Positions 15,982-24,422 of a stretch of 40,122 bases of DNA are shown in pieces. The notes beneath the pieces are model-generated. The model was given only the letters and a program-made list of their open reading frames with translations, had not been told where the DNA came from and searched no databases. Every line of letters starts with the position of its first letter. The stretch's first letter is position 1. The DNA lies in contig JAUIFC010000013.1 of the NCBI GenBank assembly GCA_030429455.1, positions 1 to 40,122 of the forward strand, read 5' to 3'. Source of the stretch: Bacteroidia bacterium. Lineage in GTDB: Bacteria; Bacteroidota; Bacteroidia; Flavobacteriales; Flavobacteriaceae. Both the position numbers and the translations under genes were made by a program.

Positions 15982-18195
15982 TTATTGAACAGTTATTTCT
16001 AAAGTTTTTATAATGTTGTCTGAGGAATTGCCAACGTGAATTGTATAGATTCCTTTTTCAATGTTCCAGTCTGCAAGGGTTTCGTCGTAAAATGCAAGCT
16101 CTTCAATAGGGATGGTTATTGAAGCATTTGCTGTTTCCCCTTTTTTGACTTCAACTTTTTGAAAGCCTTTCAGTTCTTTAAGCGCCCGTTTCACTTTAGA
16201 CTCAGGCTTGCCAACATAAACCTGAACCACTTCCGCACCATCGTAATCTCCCGTGTTTTTTAAATCGCATGAGATGGTAAATGCATCATCTTTAGCAAGT
16301 TCGGTTTTATTTACGGTGATGTTACTCATCTCGAAAGTCGAATAAGACAATCCGAAACCAAAGGCATATTCTGGTTCTATGTTTTTGGTGTCATGCCAAC
16401 GGTAACCCACCAAAATATCCTCTTTGTATTCTGTTGTAAGATTGACGCCTGGATAAGATTCGGCTCCAAAAGAATGCGCTCCGTTGTCTTCGAGTTTTTT
16501 AGGAAATGTAAAAGGCAGTTTGCCTGATGGATTTACATCGCCACTGATAATGTCCGCAATGGCATGTCCAGCCATAGAGCCTAAATACCAACTTTGTAAA
16601 ATGCCTTTAACTTTAGATTTCCATGGGATTTCAAAGGCATTACCAGTTAATGAAATGAATCCTAGATTGGAGTTAACTTTCAATAGGTCTTCAATAATAG
16701 TATTTTGATCAAAAGGTAATTCGTATTGTCGTCGGTCATCGCCTTCACAATCTTGTAAATGGCTTTTGTTTAAACCGCCAACAAATAGAACGACATCTGC
16801 TTTTTTTGCAATGGCCAAAGCTTCAACTTTTAAAGAATCTGCATTGTATGGTGATGGCGTAATTTTATCATAAACCGAAGGTCCTGTGTGATAGCTTAAG
16901 GCGTGCAAGATTGTGGCGTTTTTGTACCTTTCTTTCAAACCTTGTAAAGGCGAGATTTCAAATTTCGGTTTCAGTTCAGAAGATCCACCACCTTTGGTCA
17001 TGGAGCGTGTTGCATTTTCGCCAATTACGGCTATCGTCAAGCCTACTTTATCCTGAATAGGGAAGAAGTTGTCTTCATTTTTTAAAAGTACAATGCCATC
17101 AGTTGCTATGTTTCGTGCAACATTTTGATGTTCTATAGTGTTGGCACTACCCAAAGGGCGGTTATTGTCCATGTTTGTTCTATAGCGTAACCTAAGGACA
17201 CGTCTTACTTTATCGTTCAGAACTGTTTCTGGAATTTCTCCATGTTTAAGAGCTTTTAAAAAAGGCTTAGCCAAATAGTAATTGTCATAATGGTTTAGAG
17301 TGGTGGTTCCAAGGCCATCTGTTCCCGTTCCCATTTCGATGTCAAGCCCGTAGAGTGCAGCTTTTTTTGTGTCATGTGCCGAGCTCCAATCGCTAACAAC
17401 AACCCCATCAAAATTCCATTCTCCTTTCAAAATATCATTCATCAACAGTTCATGATGCGTGGTGTACTCGCCTCGAAATTTATTGTAAGCACCCATTATG
17501 GCCCATGTATTGCCCTTTAAAACACTGGCTTTAAAAGCAGGTAAATATATTTCATGAAGCGCTCTGTCGCTTACTTCCACACTTACTTTGTCTCTGTTGA
17601 GCTCCTGATTGTTAAGTGCGTAATGTTTGACACATGCAGCAACGCCATTTTTTTGAACACCTTGTACGTAAGGCACTACTAATTGTGAGGCCAAAAAAGG
17701 ATCTTCGCCCATGTATTCGAAATTCCGTCCATTAAGAGGTGTTCTGTAGATGTTTACACCAGGACCAAGCAGTACATCTTTTTTGCGGTATCGCGCTTCT
17801 TCACCAAGACTAAATCCATATTCGCCAGCCAGTTTTGGGTTAAAAGTTGCTGCCAAACAGGTCAAGGCAGGAAATGCCGTGATCGAGTCGTTTGTCCAAC
17901 CCGCATAACCCCAATTGTCCCAATTGATTTCTGCGCGAACACCGTGAGGCCCATCGGCCATCCAAAGTTCTGGAATGCCAAGGCGCTCGACACCTTTTGT
18001 GCTAAATTTGGATTGAGCATGTACCAATCCCACTTTTTCTTCTAAAGTTAAGATGTCAAGTATGGAATCTATTTTGGCTTCAACAGCAGAAGATGTTAAT
18101 GGTGACGATGTTGAGTGTTGTTCTTTTGATGGATTACAGGCCACAAGAAAAATAATTAATAGAGTAAATAGTTGAATTTTAAAACGTTGGTTCAT
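15982..18195 (-). CDS. Glycoside hydrolase family 3 beta-glycosidase lipoprotein (BglX-like)
   Basis: The 737-residue lipoprotein (lipobox LVAC, Cys20) has the three-part GH3 architecture. A TIM barrel with the nucleophile D269 in GVVVSDWSSAHD is followed by the alpha/beta sandwich (LLKNEDNFFPI, then IAVIGENATRS) and a C-terminal fibronectin-like domain (FTISCDLKNTGDYDGAEVVQVYVG). The motif CVKHYALNNQE carries the KH residues that bind substrate at subsite -1. It should release terminal glucose or a similar sugar from beta-glycosides or oligosaccharides at the cell envelope. It is not embedded in a visible SusC/SusD locus, so its glycan target is unknown. The product starts 23 bp after the small membrane-protein gene. 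Confidence 0.94.
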   Translation of the reverse strand: MNQRFKIQLFTLLIIFLVACNPSKEQHSTSSPLTSSAVEAKIDSILDILTLEEKVGLVHAQSKFSTKGVERLGIPELWMADGPHGVRAEINWDNWGYAGWTNDSITAFPALTCLAATFNPKLAGEYGFSLGEEARYRKKDVLLGPGVNIYRTPLNGRNFEYMGEDPFLASQLVVPYVQGVQKNGVAACVKHYALNNQELNRDKVSVEVSDRALHEIYLPAFKASVLKGNTWAIMGAYNKFRGEYTTHHELLMNDILKGEWNFDGVVVSDWSSAHDTKKAALYGLDIEMGTGTDGLGTTTLNHYDNYYLAKPFLKALKHGEIPETVLNDKVRRVLRLRYRTNMDNNRPLGSANTIEHQNVARNIATDGIVLLKNEDNFFPIQDKVGLTIAVIGENATRSMTKGGGSSELKPKFEISPLQGLKERYKNATILHALSYHTGPSVYDKITPSPYNADSLKVEALAIAKKADVVLFVGGLNKSHLQDCEGDDRRQYELPFDQNTIIEDLLKVNSNLGFISLTGNAFEIPWKSKVKGILQSWYLGSMAGHAIADIISGDVNPSGKLPFTFPKKLEDNGAHSFGAESYPGVNLTTEYKEDILVGYRWHDTKNIEPEYAFGFGLSYSTFEMSNITVNKTELAKDDAFTISCDLKNTGDYDGAEVVQVYVGKPESKVKRALKELKGFQKVEVKKGETANASITIPIEELAFYDETLADWNIEKGIYTIHVGNSSDNIIKTLEITVQ

Positions 18196-18218
18196 TAGAC
18201 TTGGCTTTATATTATGAC

Positions 18219-18497
18219 TTATTTTTTTGGTTGAGTTTTCTTTTTATAAACCATTTCGTTAAGAAACCAGACAAAAATAGCATAGATTCCACCACCGAAT
18301 ACAATACAGATAACCAACTGAATGATAAAGTCGTAAGTGGTTTCGAATCGGCGATTGGTAAAGAAATAATCGTAAGCGCTAAGGACAACAAATAACAAGA
18401 TGCCAAAGCTTAAGCCTGTAGTGTAGAAGTGTTTTTTAAAGCCTTTTTCTCTTGTTTTTTCCCATTTTTCGACGAACGGATCTTTGTTATTTTTCAT
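18219..18497 (-). CDS. Small two-span membrane protein, unknown function
   Basis: The 92-residue protein has a charged N-terminus (KDPFVEKWEKTREKGFKKHF), two hydrophobic helices (about 26-47 and 59-82) and a basic end (YKKKTQPKK). It precedes the GH3 gene by 23 bp on the same strand. Overlapping frames on both strands across this stretch lack this arrangement and are taken as shadows. The first 25 residues resemble those of other short flavobacterial membrane proteins, but I cannot name a family. Confidence 0.7.
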   Translation of the reverse strand: MKNNKDPFVEKWEKTREKGFKKHFYTTGLSFGILLFVVLSAYDYFFTNRRFETTYDFIIQLVICIVFGGGIYAIFVWFLNEMVYKKKTQPKK

Positions 18498-18853
18498 GAT
18501 AATGAGTTTAACTCGAAATTACTATTATTTCTTGACATATCACTTTTTTGAGCCAAGTAAGTACTAGCAATAGAGTGTTTTTTGGTTAAAATATGTCTAG
18601 GTCATACGATCTAAGCGTTAACTATATTCATCTATAAAAACGCTTTGAATTTTAAACTTGAATGAGTTTTTTAAAATCGAAATTTTGAAATAACAGGAAC
18701 TTTTAGACCTGAAAAACTAACTTTGAATTTAATAAAAATGCTAATTTTAAATTCGAAATTTCCGCATGATGTGTTACTTTCGATGACAGAATAATCCGCT
18801 ATGTAAAACCAAAAAATACTTTTGCCATTAAATTTGAAAATTATAAAACAAAA
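18498..18853. other. 356-bp divergent intergenic region
   Basis: This gap separates the minus-strand GH3 group from the plus-strand accessory block. It is very AT-rich with no convincing coding frame. It contains two sequences fitting the TAnnTTTG box on the plus strand: TAACTTTG at 18718-18725 and TACTTTTG at 18817-18824, the latter better placed. Confidence 0.6.
18817..18824 (+). promoter_or_regulatory. Candidate -7 promoter element for the 193-residue secreted protein
   Basis: TACTTTTG matches TAnnTTTG and lies 29 bp before the ATG at 18854. No clear TTG -33 box is visible at the right spacing. Confidence 0.45.
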
Positions 18854-19435
18854 ATGAAAATAGTAGTTTTAATCTTAATGATACTTGCATGTAGCAATGT
18901 TCATTCACAATTTAGTCCATATATTCCGGCCAAGTTGATTTTAAAATCAGGAGATACTTTACATAGAATCACTGGAAAAATTAAGAAAAATTCTTTCAAG
19001 TATAAATTGGATAGTGACTCCAAACCTATAAAAGTGGATTTTTCAAAAATAATCAGTATTGAAATGGGTGCTGGTAGCAACAAAAGACTTGTAGAATATT
19101 TTCAAATCAATGGACAAAATAAGTATGTTGGTGTTGAGAAAGTTATGCAAGGTAATCGTTTGGAAGTCTATGGTCTAGACTATACTTATACCAATACGAT
19201 GGCAGGTGGAATGGCAATGTCTGGTATGGCAACGAACTATTATGTAAAGAAAAAGGGAGAAACCAAAGTGACCTTTATTGGAGATTATGATGCCATCTTG
19301 GGCGAGTTTAAAATCAGAGTCAATCGATACTTCGCAGACTGTGAGTTGCTTTTAAAAAAACTTGAAACTAAAGAAATTAGGTTAAGAGATGGTTTTGAAA
19401 AAATTGCTAAGTTTTATATAAAAAATTGTGAGTGA
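18854..19435 (+). CDS. Secreted protein of unknown function
   Basis: The 193-residue protein starts with a signal peptide (MKIVVLILMILACSNVHSQ). A beta-rich domain follows, beginning AKLILKSGDTLHRITGKIKK, a pattern seen in many exported Bacteroidota proteins where a quantity-like GDTL motif precedes a small barrel. A Met/Gly-rich stretch (MAGGMAMSGMATN, about 116-128) and a Lys-rich helix (about 160-193) complete it. A Cys within the signal region (ILAC) could act as a lipobox, though Ser-Asn follows rather than a clear lipoprotein tail. I cannot assign a function. It is the first gene of the accessory block and has its own candidate promoter. Confidence 0.75.
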   Translation: MKIVVLILMILACSNVHSQFSPYIPAKLILKSGDTLHRITGKIKKNSFKYKLDSDSKPIKVDFSKIISIEMGAGSNKRLVEYFQINGQNKYVGVEKVMQGNRLEVYGLDYTYTNTMAGGMAMSGMATNYYVKKKGETKVTFIGDYDAILGEFKIRVNRYFADCELLLKKLETKEIRLRDGFEKIAKFYIKNCE

Positions 19436-19726
19436 AGCGTATAGAGAAGCCTAGATTTTGTTACAAATGATTTGTTGAAGGGCGTTTATTTCAACTTATG
19501 AGCAATACAAATTAGGTTGAACACATATAATGCATTAGCATTTATCCCAATGCAATAACGACTAAAAAGTCTGCTCAATTAATGTTTTTACAATCCACCA
19601 AAATGGTGATTTTCTACATTTGATACTCAAATCGACCTTTATGAGGTAATTGGTTATGCTTTTTATATTCCAATTTAGTATTTGTCATAATCTTCTATAT
19701 GCTAAAAAAATTGTCTTTAGGCTCAA

Positions 19727-20228
19727 GAAACCCTGATTTGCAAATGATGAATTTAAAAATTAAACTTCAAGGTTCATATTATATTGCCAAGCTGCTATAT
19801 CTTTAAAAATCATAATTCTTTATTCCTTGTTCAATATTTTTTAGCCTGAATAATGAACAAGGAACCCTGATTTAAGAATGATGAATGAAAATTTCAAACT
19901 TCTTTATTCGTTAATCCTTGTTCGATATTCTTTTAGCCTGAATAATGAACAAGGAACCCTGATTTACGAATGATGAATTAAAATTTCAAACTTCATAATT
20001 CGTTATTCCTTGTTCAATATTTTTTAGCCTGAATAATGAACAAGAAACCCTGATTTAAGAATGATGAATGAAAACTTCAAAAATCGTAATTCGTTAATCC
20101 TTGTTCGATATTCTTTTTATTTGAATAACGAACAAGAAACCCTGATTTACCAATGATGAATGAAAACTTCAAAAATCATAATTCGTTAATCCTTGTTCGG
20201 TATTCTTTTAGCCTGAATAATGAACAAG
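19727..20228. repeat. Tandem array of 91/92-bp hairpin-forming units
   Basis: CCTTGTTC begins at 19825, 19916, 20008, 20099 and 20191, spacings of 91, 92, 91 and 92 bp. In each unit it pairs with GAACAAG(G) about 22 bases on, and TATTC pairs with GAATA inside, leaving a 9-base loop, usually TTTTAGCCT or a close variant. Between hairpins lies conserved ACCCTGATTTA then AATGATGAAT, part of which (AATGATGAA) can pair with TTCATAATTCG of the same unit to extend the structure. A degenerate leading unit (from 19727) has a roughly 42-bp insertion. The period is not a multiple of three and the frames are closed, so it is non-coding. There are no unique spacers, which excludes CRISPR. Confidence 0.9.
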
Positions 20229-20413
20229 CCATTTTTGCTCCAACTCATGTATAACTTTTAACTTTTAAGTTATTACTGATTTTAAAAACCTTTCGTCAAT
20301 CAAAATGAACATTTTTACCATTCAGTATGTACAATTGGGTCGCAGTCTACCTTAGCCTAAGTGGTTTTATGACACCAAAAAAAGACCTTTTTCAATAATA
20401 AATCATCATTCGT

Positions 20414-20421
20414 TACATTTG
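20414..20421 (+). promoter_or_regulatory. Candidate -7 promoter element for the nucleotide cyclase gene
   Basis: TACATTTG matches TAnnTTTG and ends 20 bp before the GTG start at 20442. That implies a short leader and supports the non-ATG start. No TTG -33 box is evident. Confidence 0.4.
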
Positions 20422-20441
20422 CTAAATATTGTCAACTTAAC

Positions 20442-21530
20442 GTGAAAATATCACCAAAAGCGAAAAGAAATATTTCAAGGATTACTCCCTTTGCGATCAT
20501 TTGGTTAGTGAGTGGATGGATTACAGACATCACAGAGATAGGAGCAACACGTAATCAAGACCTCATTCCAGATACGGATATTTCCTTAACCATTCCAGTG
20601 TTGATTTTTGCAAGCCTAGCCAATATCGTCGTTGGACTGATTGTAGGACTTCTGGAAGTGGTCTATCTAGAAAAGAGATTCTCAAACCGGACATTGAGTG
20701 CTAAGTTTTTTTATAAATTTTTAATCTACCTTGCCTTATTTATCATCATTATAGTCATCTTGTATCCTTTAGCATACGCCCTTGACAATGGAATAAGTGT
20801 ATTAAAAATGGATGCTTGGCAGGCTTTGGGTAGATTTCTAATAAGTATTTCATTTCTTATTACCATACTTCATTTGTCTGTAAGGCTTACGGTGTGTTTG
20901 ATCTATTCTGCTATAAGTGAAAACTTAGGGCATCATGTATTTTTGAATTTCATTTACGGCAAATACCATCAACCTAAAATTGAAAAGCGGATTTTCATGT
21001 TTCTAGACATGAAATCCTCGACGACAATAGCCGAAAGTCTAGGTCATATAAAATACTTCAAACTACTGGAAACCTATTACAATATTATGTCGGACTCCAT
21101 TATCAATTCGCTTGGTGAAGTTTACCAGTATATTGGAGATGAAATCGTAATTTCATGGACGCCTGACAAAGGTTTCAGCCAAGCAAACTGCATTAAATGT
21201 TTCTTCGATATTAGAGATCATCTCCATGAGAGTAATGAAGTATTTTTTCGTGAATTTGGCTTCAAAATTGGTTTTAAAGCTGGAATTCACTTCGGCGAAG
21301 TCACTATAGGAGAAATAGGAGCCTTAAAAAAGGAAATCGTATTTACAGGTGATGTTCTTAATACGACCGCCAGAATCCAAAGCCTATGTAATCAACTAAA
21401 ATCAGACTTACTTATTTCGGGAGCCATTAAGGATTTATTACCTCAATCCAGTTATCAGTATAGCCCCAAAGGAGAGATAGAACTAAAAGGAAGGCATAAG
21501 AAAGAAGAACTGTTTAGCGTAAGTATATAA
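20442..21530 (+). CDS. Membrane-bound class III adenylate/guanylate cyclase domain protein
   Basis: The 362-residue protein has about four membrane helices (roughly 14-30, 48-72, 92-112, 130-155) and a cytoplasmic class III cyclase domain (about 183-362). Metal ligands are D189 in FLDMKSST and D233 in IGDEIVISW. The segment GIHFGEVTIGEIG leads to FTGDVLNTTARIQ, with the transition-state residues N307 and R311. The position that usually fixes purine specificity, three residues before that Gly, is Val300 rather than Asp or Thr, so cAMP versus another product is uncertain. The start is GTG at 20442, with a -7 element just upstream. The gene lies 213 bp after the hairpin array and appears monocistronic. 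Confidence 0.85.
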   Translation: MKISPKAKRNISRITPFAIIWLVSGWITDITEIGATRNQDLIPDTDISLTIPVLIFASLANIVVGLIVGLLEVVYLEKRFSNRTLSAKFFYKFLIYLALFIIIIVILYPLAYALDNGISVLKMDAWQALGRFLISISFLITILHLSVRLTVCLIYSAISENLGHHVFLNFIYGKYHQPKIEKRIFMFLDMKSSTTIAESLGHIKYFKLLETYYNIMSDSIINSLGEVYQYIGDEIVISWTPDKGFSQANCIKCFFDIRDHLHESNEVFFREFGFKIGFKAGIHFGEVTIGEIGALKKEIVFTGDVLNTTARIQSLCNQLKSDLLISGAIKDLLPQSSYQYSPKGEIELKGRHKKEELFSVSI

Positions 21531-21659
21531 AATAGGTTGATTTTAGTCATGTCAAATGATTTGTGATGTGTCTGTCTTTGTATTTTGACTATTTTTTTGA
21601 AGAATAGCGAGACTTGAGAGAATGTAGTGATTAAACAAAATTGAAAAACTAGTGTATGT

Positions 21660-21690
21660 TTGGGATATATGCTAGTTGGGCTTAATTTTG
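21660..21690 (+). promoter_or_regulatory. Bacteroidota-type promoter (TTG-N20-TAATTTTG)
   Basis: TTG at 21660-21662 and TAATTTTG at 21683-21690 are separated by 20 bp, fitting both halves of the Bacteroidota consensus (TTG, 17-23 bp, TAnnTTTG). It lies 37 bp before the ATG at 21728. This is the best complete promoter match I found in the window. Confidence 0.6.
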
Positions 21691-21727
21691 ATGAGACCGT
21701 GCCAACCAGATTAATAAATGAATAATA

Positions 21728-22429
21728 ATGACAAAAAAAATTATACGACCGATTCTGATTTCAAGTATACAAGTTATTGGATTGGCTATTATTCATGATT
21801 TAGCATATTCTTTTTTTCCTATGCATCATAAGTCGGTTGGATTTGGATTGACAATTATTACAACTGGAATAATTCTTTCTATTTCTCTTTTGGCATTCAA
21901 TTTTTATCTTGAGTTTAAAAATGGTAGTATTTATTTGGTTGGACTGATACTATTAATTATTACAAGTATTTTTCCAATTATGGTAATTGACTATAGACCA
22001 CTTAGAGCCTTATTTCTTATTTTGTTATCATTCAGCGGATTTTTATCTTCAATAATGATTAGCAAGTGGAAAATTAAAAATAAACTTGATTCAAAAAGTA
22101 AATTTCATAGGACAGTAACAAGCTATTACAATGATTTAGCCGGAGAGAAAATTCCAAGTGAATTATTAAGAGAGCTAATCAATAGGATAACAGAGACCCA
22201 GTATAATGATTACAAGAGATTTTGGAAACAGTATCCAAAATCAAGGAAACGATATTCAAGACTAAAAATTGAGGATTTAGAACATCCTTTTACACATTAT
22301 ATTTTGACGGATTTTTTTAAAGACAGAGACTTTGAAAATTATAAAAGATACTCTATGATACTTTTAAAAATGACAGAGGTAGAATTTAGTGATTATGAGA
22401 CAAGAAAACATCAATATGAAACGAAATAA
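21728..22429 (+). CDS. Four-span membrane protein with cytoplasmic tail, unknown function
   Basis: The 233-residue protein has about four hydrophobic segments within the first 115 residues (around 7-27, 36-58, 68-84 and 90-112). A soluble, charged and Tyr-rich C-terminal half follows (KRFWKQYPKSRKRYSRLKIE). No catalytic motif is recognisable. Its own strong promoter match upstream suggests an independent transcript. Low GC and no recognised family are consistent with accessory DNA. Confidence 0.65.
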   Translation: MTKKIIRPILISSIQVIGLAIIHDLAYSFFPMHHKSVGFGLTIITTGIILSISLLAFNFYLEFKNGSIYLVGLILLIITSIFPIMVIDYRPLRALFLILLSFSGFLSSIMISKWKIKNKLDSKSKFHRTVTSYYNDLAGEKIPSELLRELINRITETQYNDYKRFWKQYPKSRKRYSRLKIEDLEHPFTHYILTDFFKDRDFENYKRYSMILLKMTEVEFSDYETRKHQYETK

Positions 22430-22573
22430 AAACTAAGCAAAACACACAATATAAAACAATTGGGGTTCAGTGGTTTGCGAGTCTTTATTTTTCAAACAAA
22501 CTTTTTCAACAGTGGTTACAGATGTGATCCGAAAACCCAAACGTTTCAAATGCGAAAGGTTAACGTAAAGCTC

Positions 22574-23356
22574 ATGAAAAAAATCTGTATAGCATTAATA
22601 TTTCTACTTTTAGCTTGTCAGTCTAATGAAAGAGAATACATTAGATTGCCGCATGGTGATTTTGACAATTATTCACATCATGCAAATGGAATAAAACCTG
22701 TTCTATTCGTGGAACAATATTCAGAAGAAACATTCAGGTTTATTTATAATGACACTGTTTATTCAAAAATCGATTCCACGTTGCATAGCAAACTTTATGA
22801 TCTTAAGTTTGATAATATGCCAAGAGATGAATTTCCATTTGAGGTTCACATCATCTTAATGAGTTCTCTAAAATATCAATATTATCGGGAACTCATCAAA
22901 GAGTTGCAAAAATCAACATTTCAAACATTTGTCCTTTATCTCGATAATGGAAATAAAATACGTAAAAAGTATACGCCATTATTTGATACAGAAACTGAAT
23001 ACTTGGATCCCAGATTAAAAAATTATTTTCAACCTTTTGAATCTAAACAATTGACGGAACCCTTTATTTCAGAAAACAAATACGTTCGCACACTAGTAAG
23101 TAAAAATAAAATAACAATTTTTGATCCGAATAAGGATGTTGTTTACAATTACAAATCTTTTATTTCCAAAAACGAAGGCATATTGAACATGTATCAAATA
23201 GACAGCAGCGCAACTTATCAAGATTATATTGACTTTACAATTTTGGCAATGAAACCCATTATGGAGTTAAGAGATAGTTTGATTTCAAGTGGATATACAC
23301 TAGAACAGGCTAAAAAAATGTATCCTATGGCCATGATTGAAAAGAGCCTACCCTAA
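22574..23356 (+). CDS. Lipoprotein of unknown function
   Basis: The 260-residue product begins MKKICIALIFLLLACQSN, a clean lipoprotein signal with lipobox LLAC (Cys15). The open frame extends 38 codons further upstream to 22460, but those codons give no signal-like sequence and the ATG at 22574 is clearly better. The mature protein is rich in charged residues, Tyr and Phe, with no enzyme motif I recognise. It ends with GYTLEQAKKMYPMAM. Immediately after its stop lies a stretch of coding-like debris in another frame (23341-23457). Confidence 0.7.
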   Translation: MKKICIALIFLLLACQSNEREYIRLPHGDFDNYSHHANGIKPVLFVEQYSEETFRFIYNDTVYSKIDSTLHSKLYDLKFDNMPRDEFPFEVHIILMSSLKYQYYRELIKELQKSTFQTFVLYLDNGNKIRKKYTPLFDTETEYLDPRLKNYFQPFESKQLTEPFISENKYVRTLVSKNKITIFDPNKDVVYNYKSFISKNEGILNMYQIDSSATYQDYIDFTILAMKPIMELRDSLISSGYTLEQAKKMYPMAMIEKSLP

Positions 23357-23457
23357 CACGCATCGACAAAGATGGCGTAAGGGTGTTTCATGAACAGGTT
23401 TGGGATTTATACCTTAATTTTACGATTGAAAACAAAGCGCAACAGTTTTTAGGTTGA
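23341..23457 (+). pseudogene. C-terminal relic of an unidentified coding sequence
   Basis: In the frame ending TGA at 23455-23457 the sequence reads TRIDKDGVRVFHEQVWDLYL then NFTIENKAQQFLG, with balanced amphipathic composition unlike random AT-rich DNA. There is no start codon in frame and a stop lies just upstream (23338-23340). It overlaps the last five codons of the preceding lipoprotein gene in a different frame. It is best read as the 3' end of a lost gene left at a recombination or deletion junction. The parent family is not recognised. Confidence 0.4.
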
Positions 23458-23492
23458 TATTGATGGAAAAACAAACCCTAAACCTACACATA

Positions 23493-24422
23493 ATGAAAAA
23501 TCTGATTTTATTATCAATTTTAATTTCAATAGTAAGTTGTAATCGAAATAAGTCTAACGACACTAAGTATAAATCTGAAGCTAAAAAGGCAATTCAAGCA
23601 GATTCTTTTCGAAATAGTCTAGATTCCATTAAGGATCATGAAATGGAAATCGAGCTAAATTCTTCTGTGTTAGTTGATGTCTTGACAAAATTTGAAGATA
23701 CTAATGAATACTACATTGCATTGGGTTTTAAAAATCAATATTCAGATTCAATTGTCAACATAGTTGAAAAGACTCACGGAGAAACAATTTTTCAAAACGA
23801 ATTAGAATCAAGAGTTAGAGTTCCCGATACCATCGCTCAAAAATATTTTTCTACAAATGGACTTGATCAGCTTATTGTATTTAACAAAAAACAAGCAGTG
23901 ATAGACACGATTTCATTAAGTCGGTATGAGTTTTATAGCGGCGCTATTGAAAGTGGCTACGTGGCAACCTATGGTATTACAAATCAATTGGATGAGGTCA
24001 ATATTGCGATTTCAACCAACACCATAGATGCGTTAAAACTGAAAAAGGTGCCTGAACCAATTTCTATCCCAAGTCAGAACCTAGAATTGCTTAAAAATAG
24101 ACCATATGATTTTGATGAAATATTTTCACAGACTTCAATTAGGTATAAATCAGATACCATAACTGTTATTTCATTTGGCAATTATTCAAAATCAGAAAAC
24201 TACTTGCACCTGTATAAGAACGGAAATTTAACAGATTCAATAACCAACGATTATTTAGCTGTATCCGCTTTAATGGCAATACCTTTGGCAACGGAGAGCG
24301 AACTTACTTATGTCTATTCTGGATTTAAACCCGATACCGATTGGTTGTGGAATGGTTTAATGGGAATAGATTTAAAAAATTGGAAACTTGTACTATACGA
24401 GGAAAATCGAATAAAAAGGTAG
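23493..24422 (+). CDS. Lipoprotein of unknown function
   Basis: The 309-residue product starts MKNLILLSILISIVSCNRNK, with lipobox IVSC (Cys16). The frame is open for 13 more codons upstream (to 23454), but these are hydrophilic and precede a normal signal, so the ATG at 23493 is preferred. The mature part is acidic, Ser/Thr-rich and probably beta-rich (DTITVISFGNYSKSENYLHLY), without a recognisable catalytic motif. It follows the coding relic by 35 bp and is followed by another truncated frame. Confidence 0.7.
   Translation: MKNLILLSILISIVSCNRNKSNDTKYKSEAKKAIQADSFRNSLDSIKDHEMEIELNSSVLVDVLTKFEDTNEYYIALGFKNQYSDSIVNIVEKTHGETIFQNELESRVRVPDTIAQKYFSTNGLDQLIVFNKKQAVIDTISLSRYEFYSGAIESGYVATYGITNQLDEVNIAISTNTIDALKLKKVPEPISIPSQNLELLKNRPYDFDEIFSQTSIRYKSDTITVISFGNYSKSENYLHLYKNGNLTDSITNDYLAVSALMAIPLATESELTYVYSGFKPDTDWLWNGLMGIDLKNWKLVLYEENRIKR

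Larger units (their letters stand above)
19436..20441. other. 1-kb gene-free region containing a tandem hairpin array
   Basis: No credible gene is present. The left third (19436-19726) is featureless AT-rich DNA apart from a weak CACCA-AAA-TGGTG hairpin near 19597-19609. The middle holds the 91/92-bp array. The right part (20229-20441) has a short TAACTT/AAGTTA hairpin and the -7 element of the cyclase gene. Confidence 0.7.

Noticed and set aside
15982-18195. Polysaccharide utilisation locus around the GH3 enzyme
   Set aside because: No SusC/SusD pair, sulfatase or other carbohydrate enzyme lies beside it; only a TlpA-type lipoprotein and a small membrane protein do.
18201-18406. Alternative ORFs on both strands over the 92-residue membrane protein
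   Set aside because: They overlap each other and the preferred gene, which alone has a good arrangement of charged start, two helices and basic end.
19590-19612. Short hairpin CACCA-AAA-TGGTG as a terminator
   Set aside because: The stem is only 5 bp with a 3-base loop and no T-run, and it is 160 bp from the nearest gene end.
19727-20228. CRISPR array
   Set aside because: The intervals are conserved between units instead of unique spacers, the repeat is long (91/92 bp) and no cas gene is present.
22460-22573. N-terminal extension of the lipoprotein at 22574
   Set aside because: The added residues are not signal-like, whereas the internal ATG gives a textbook lipoprotein signal.
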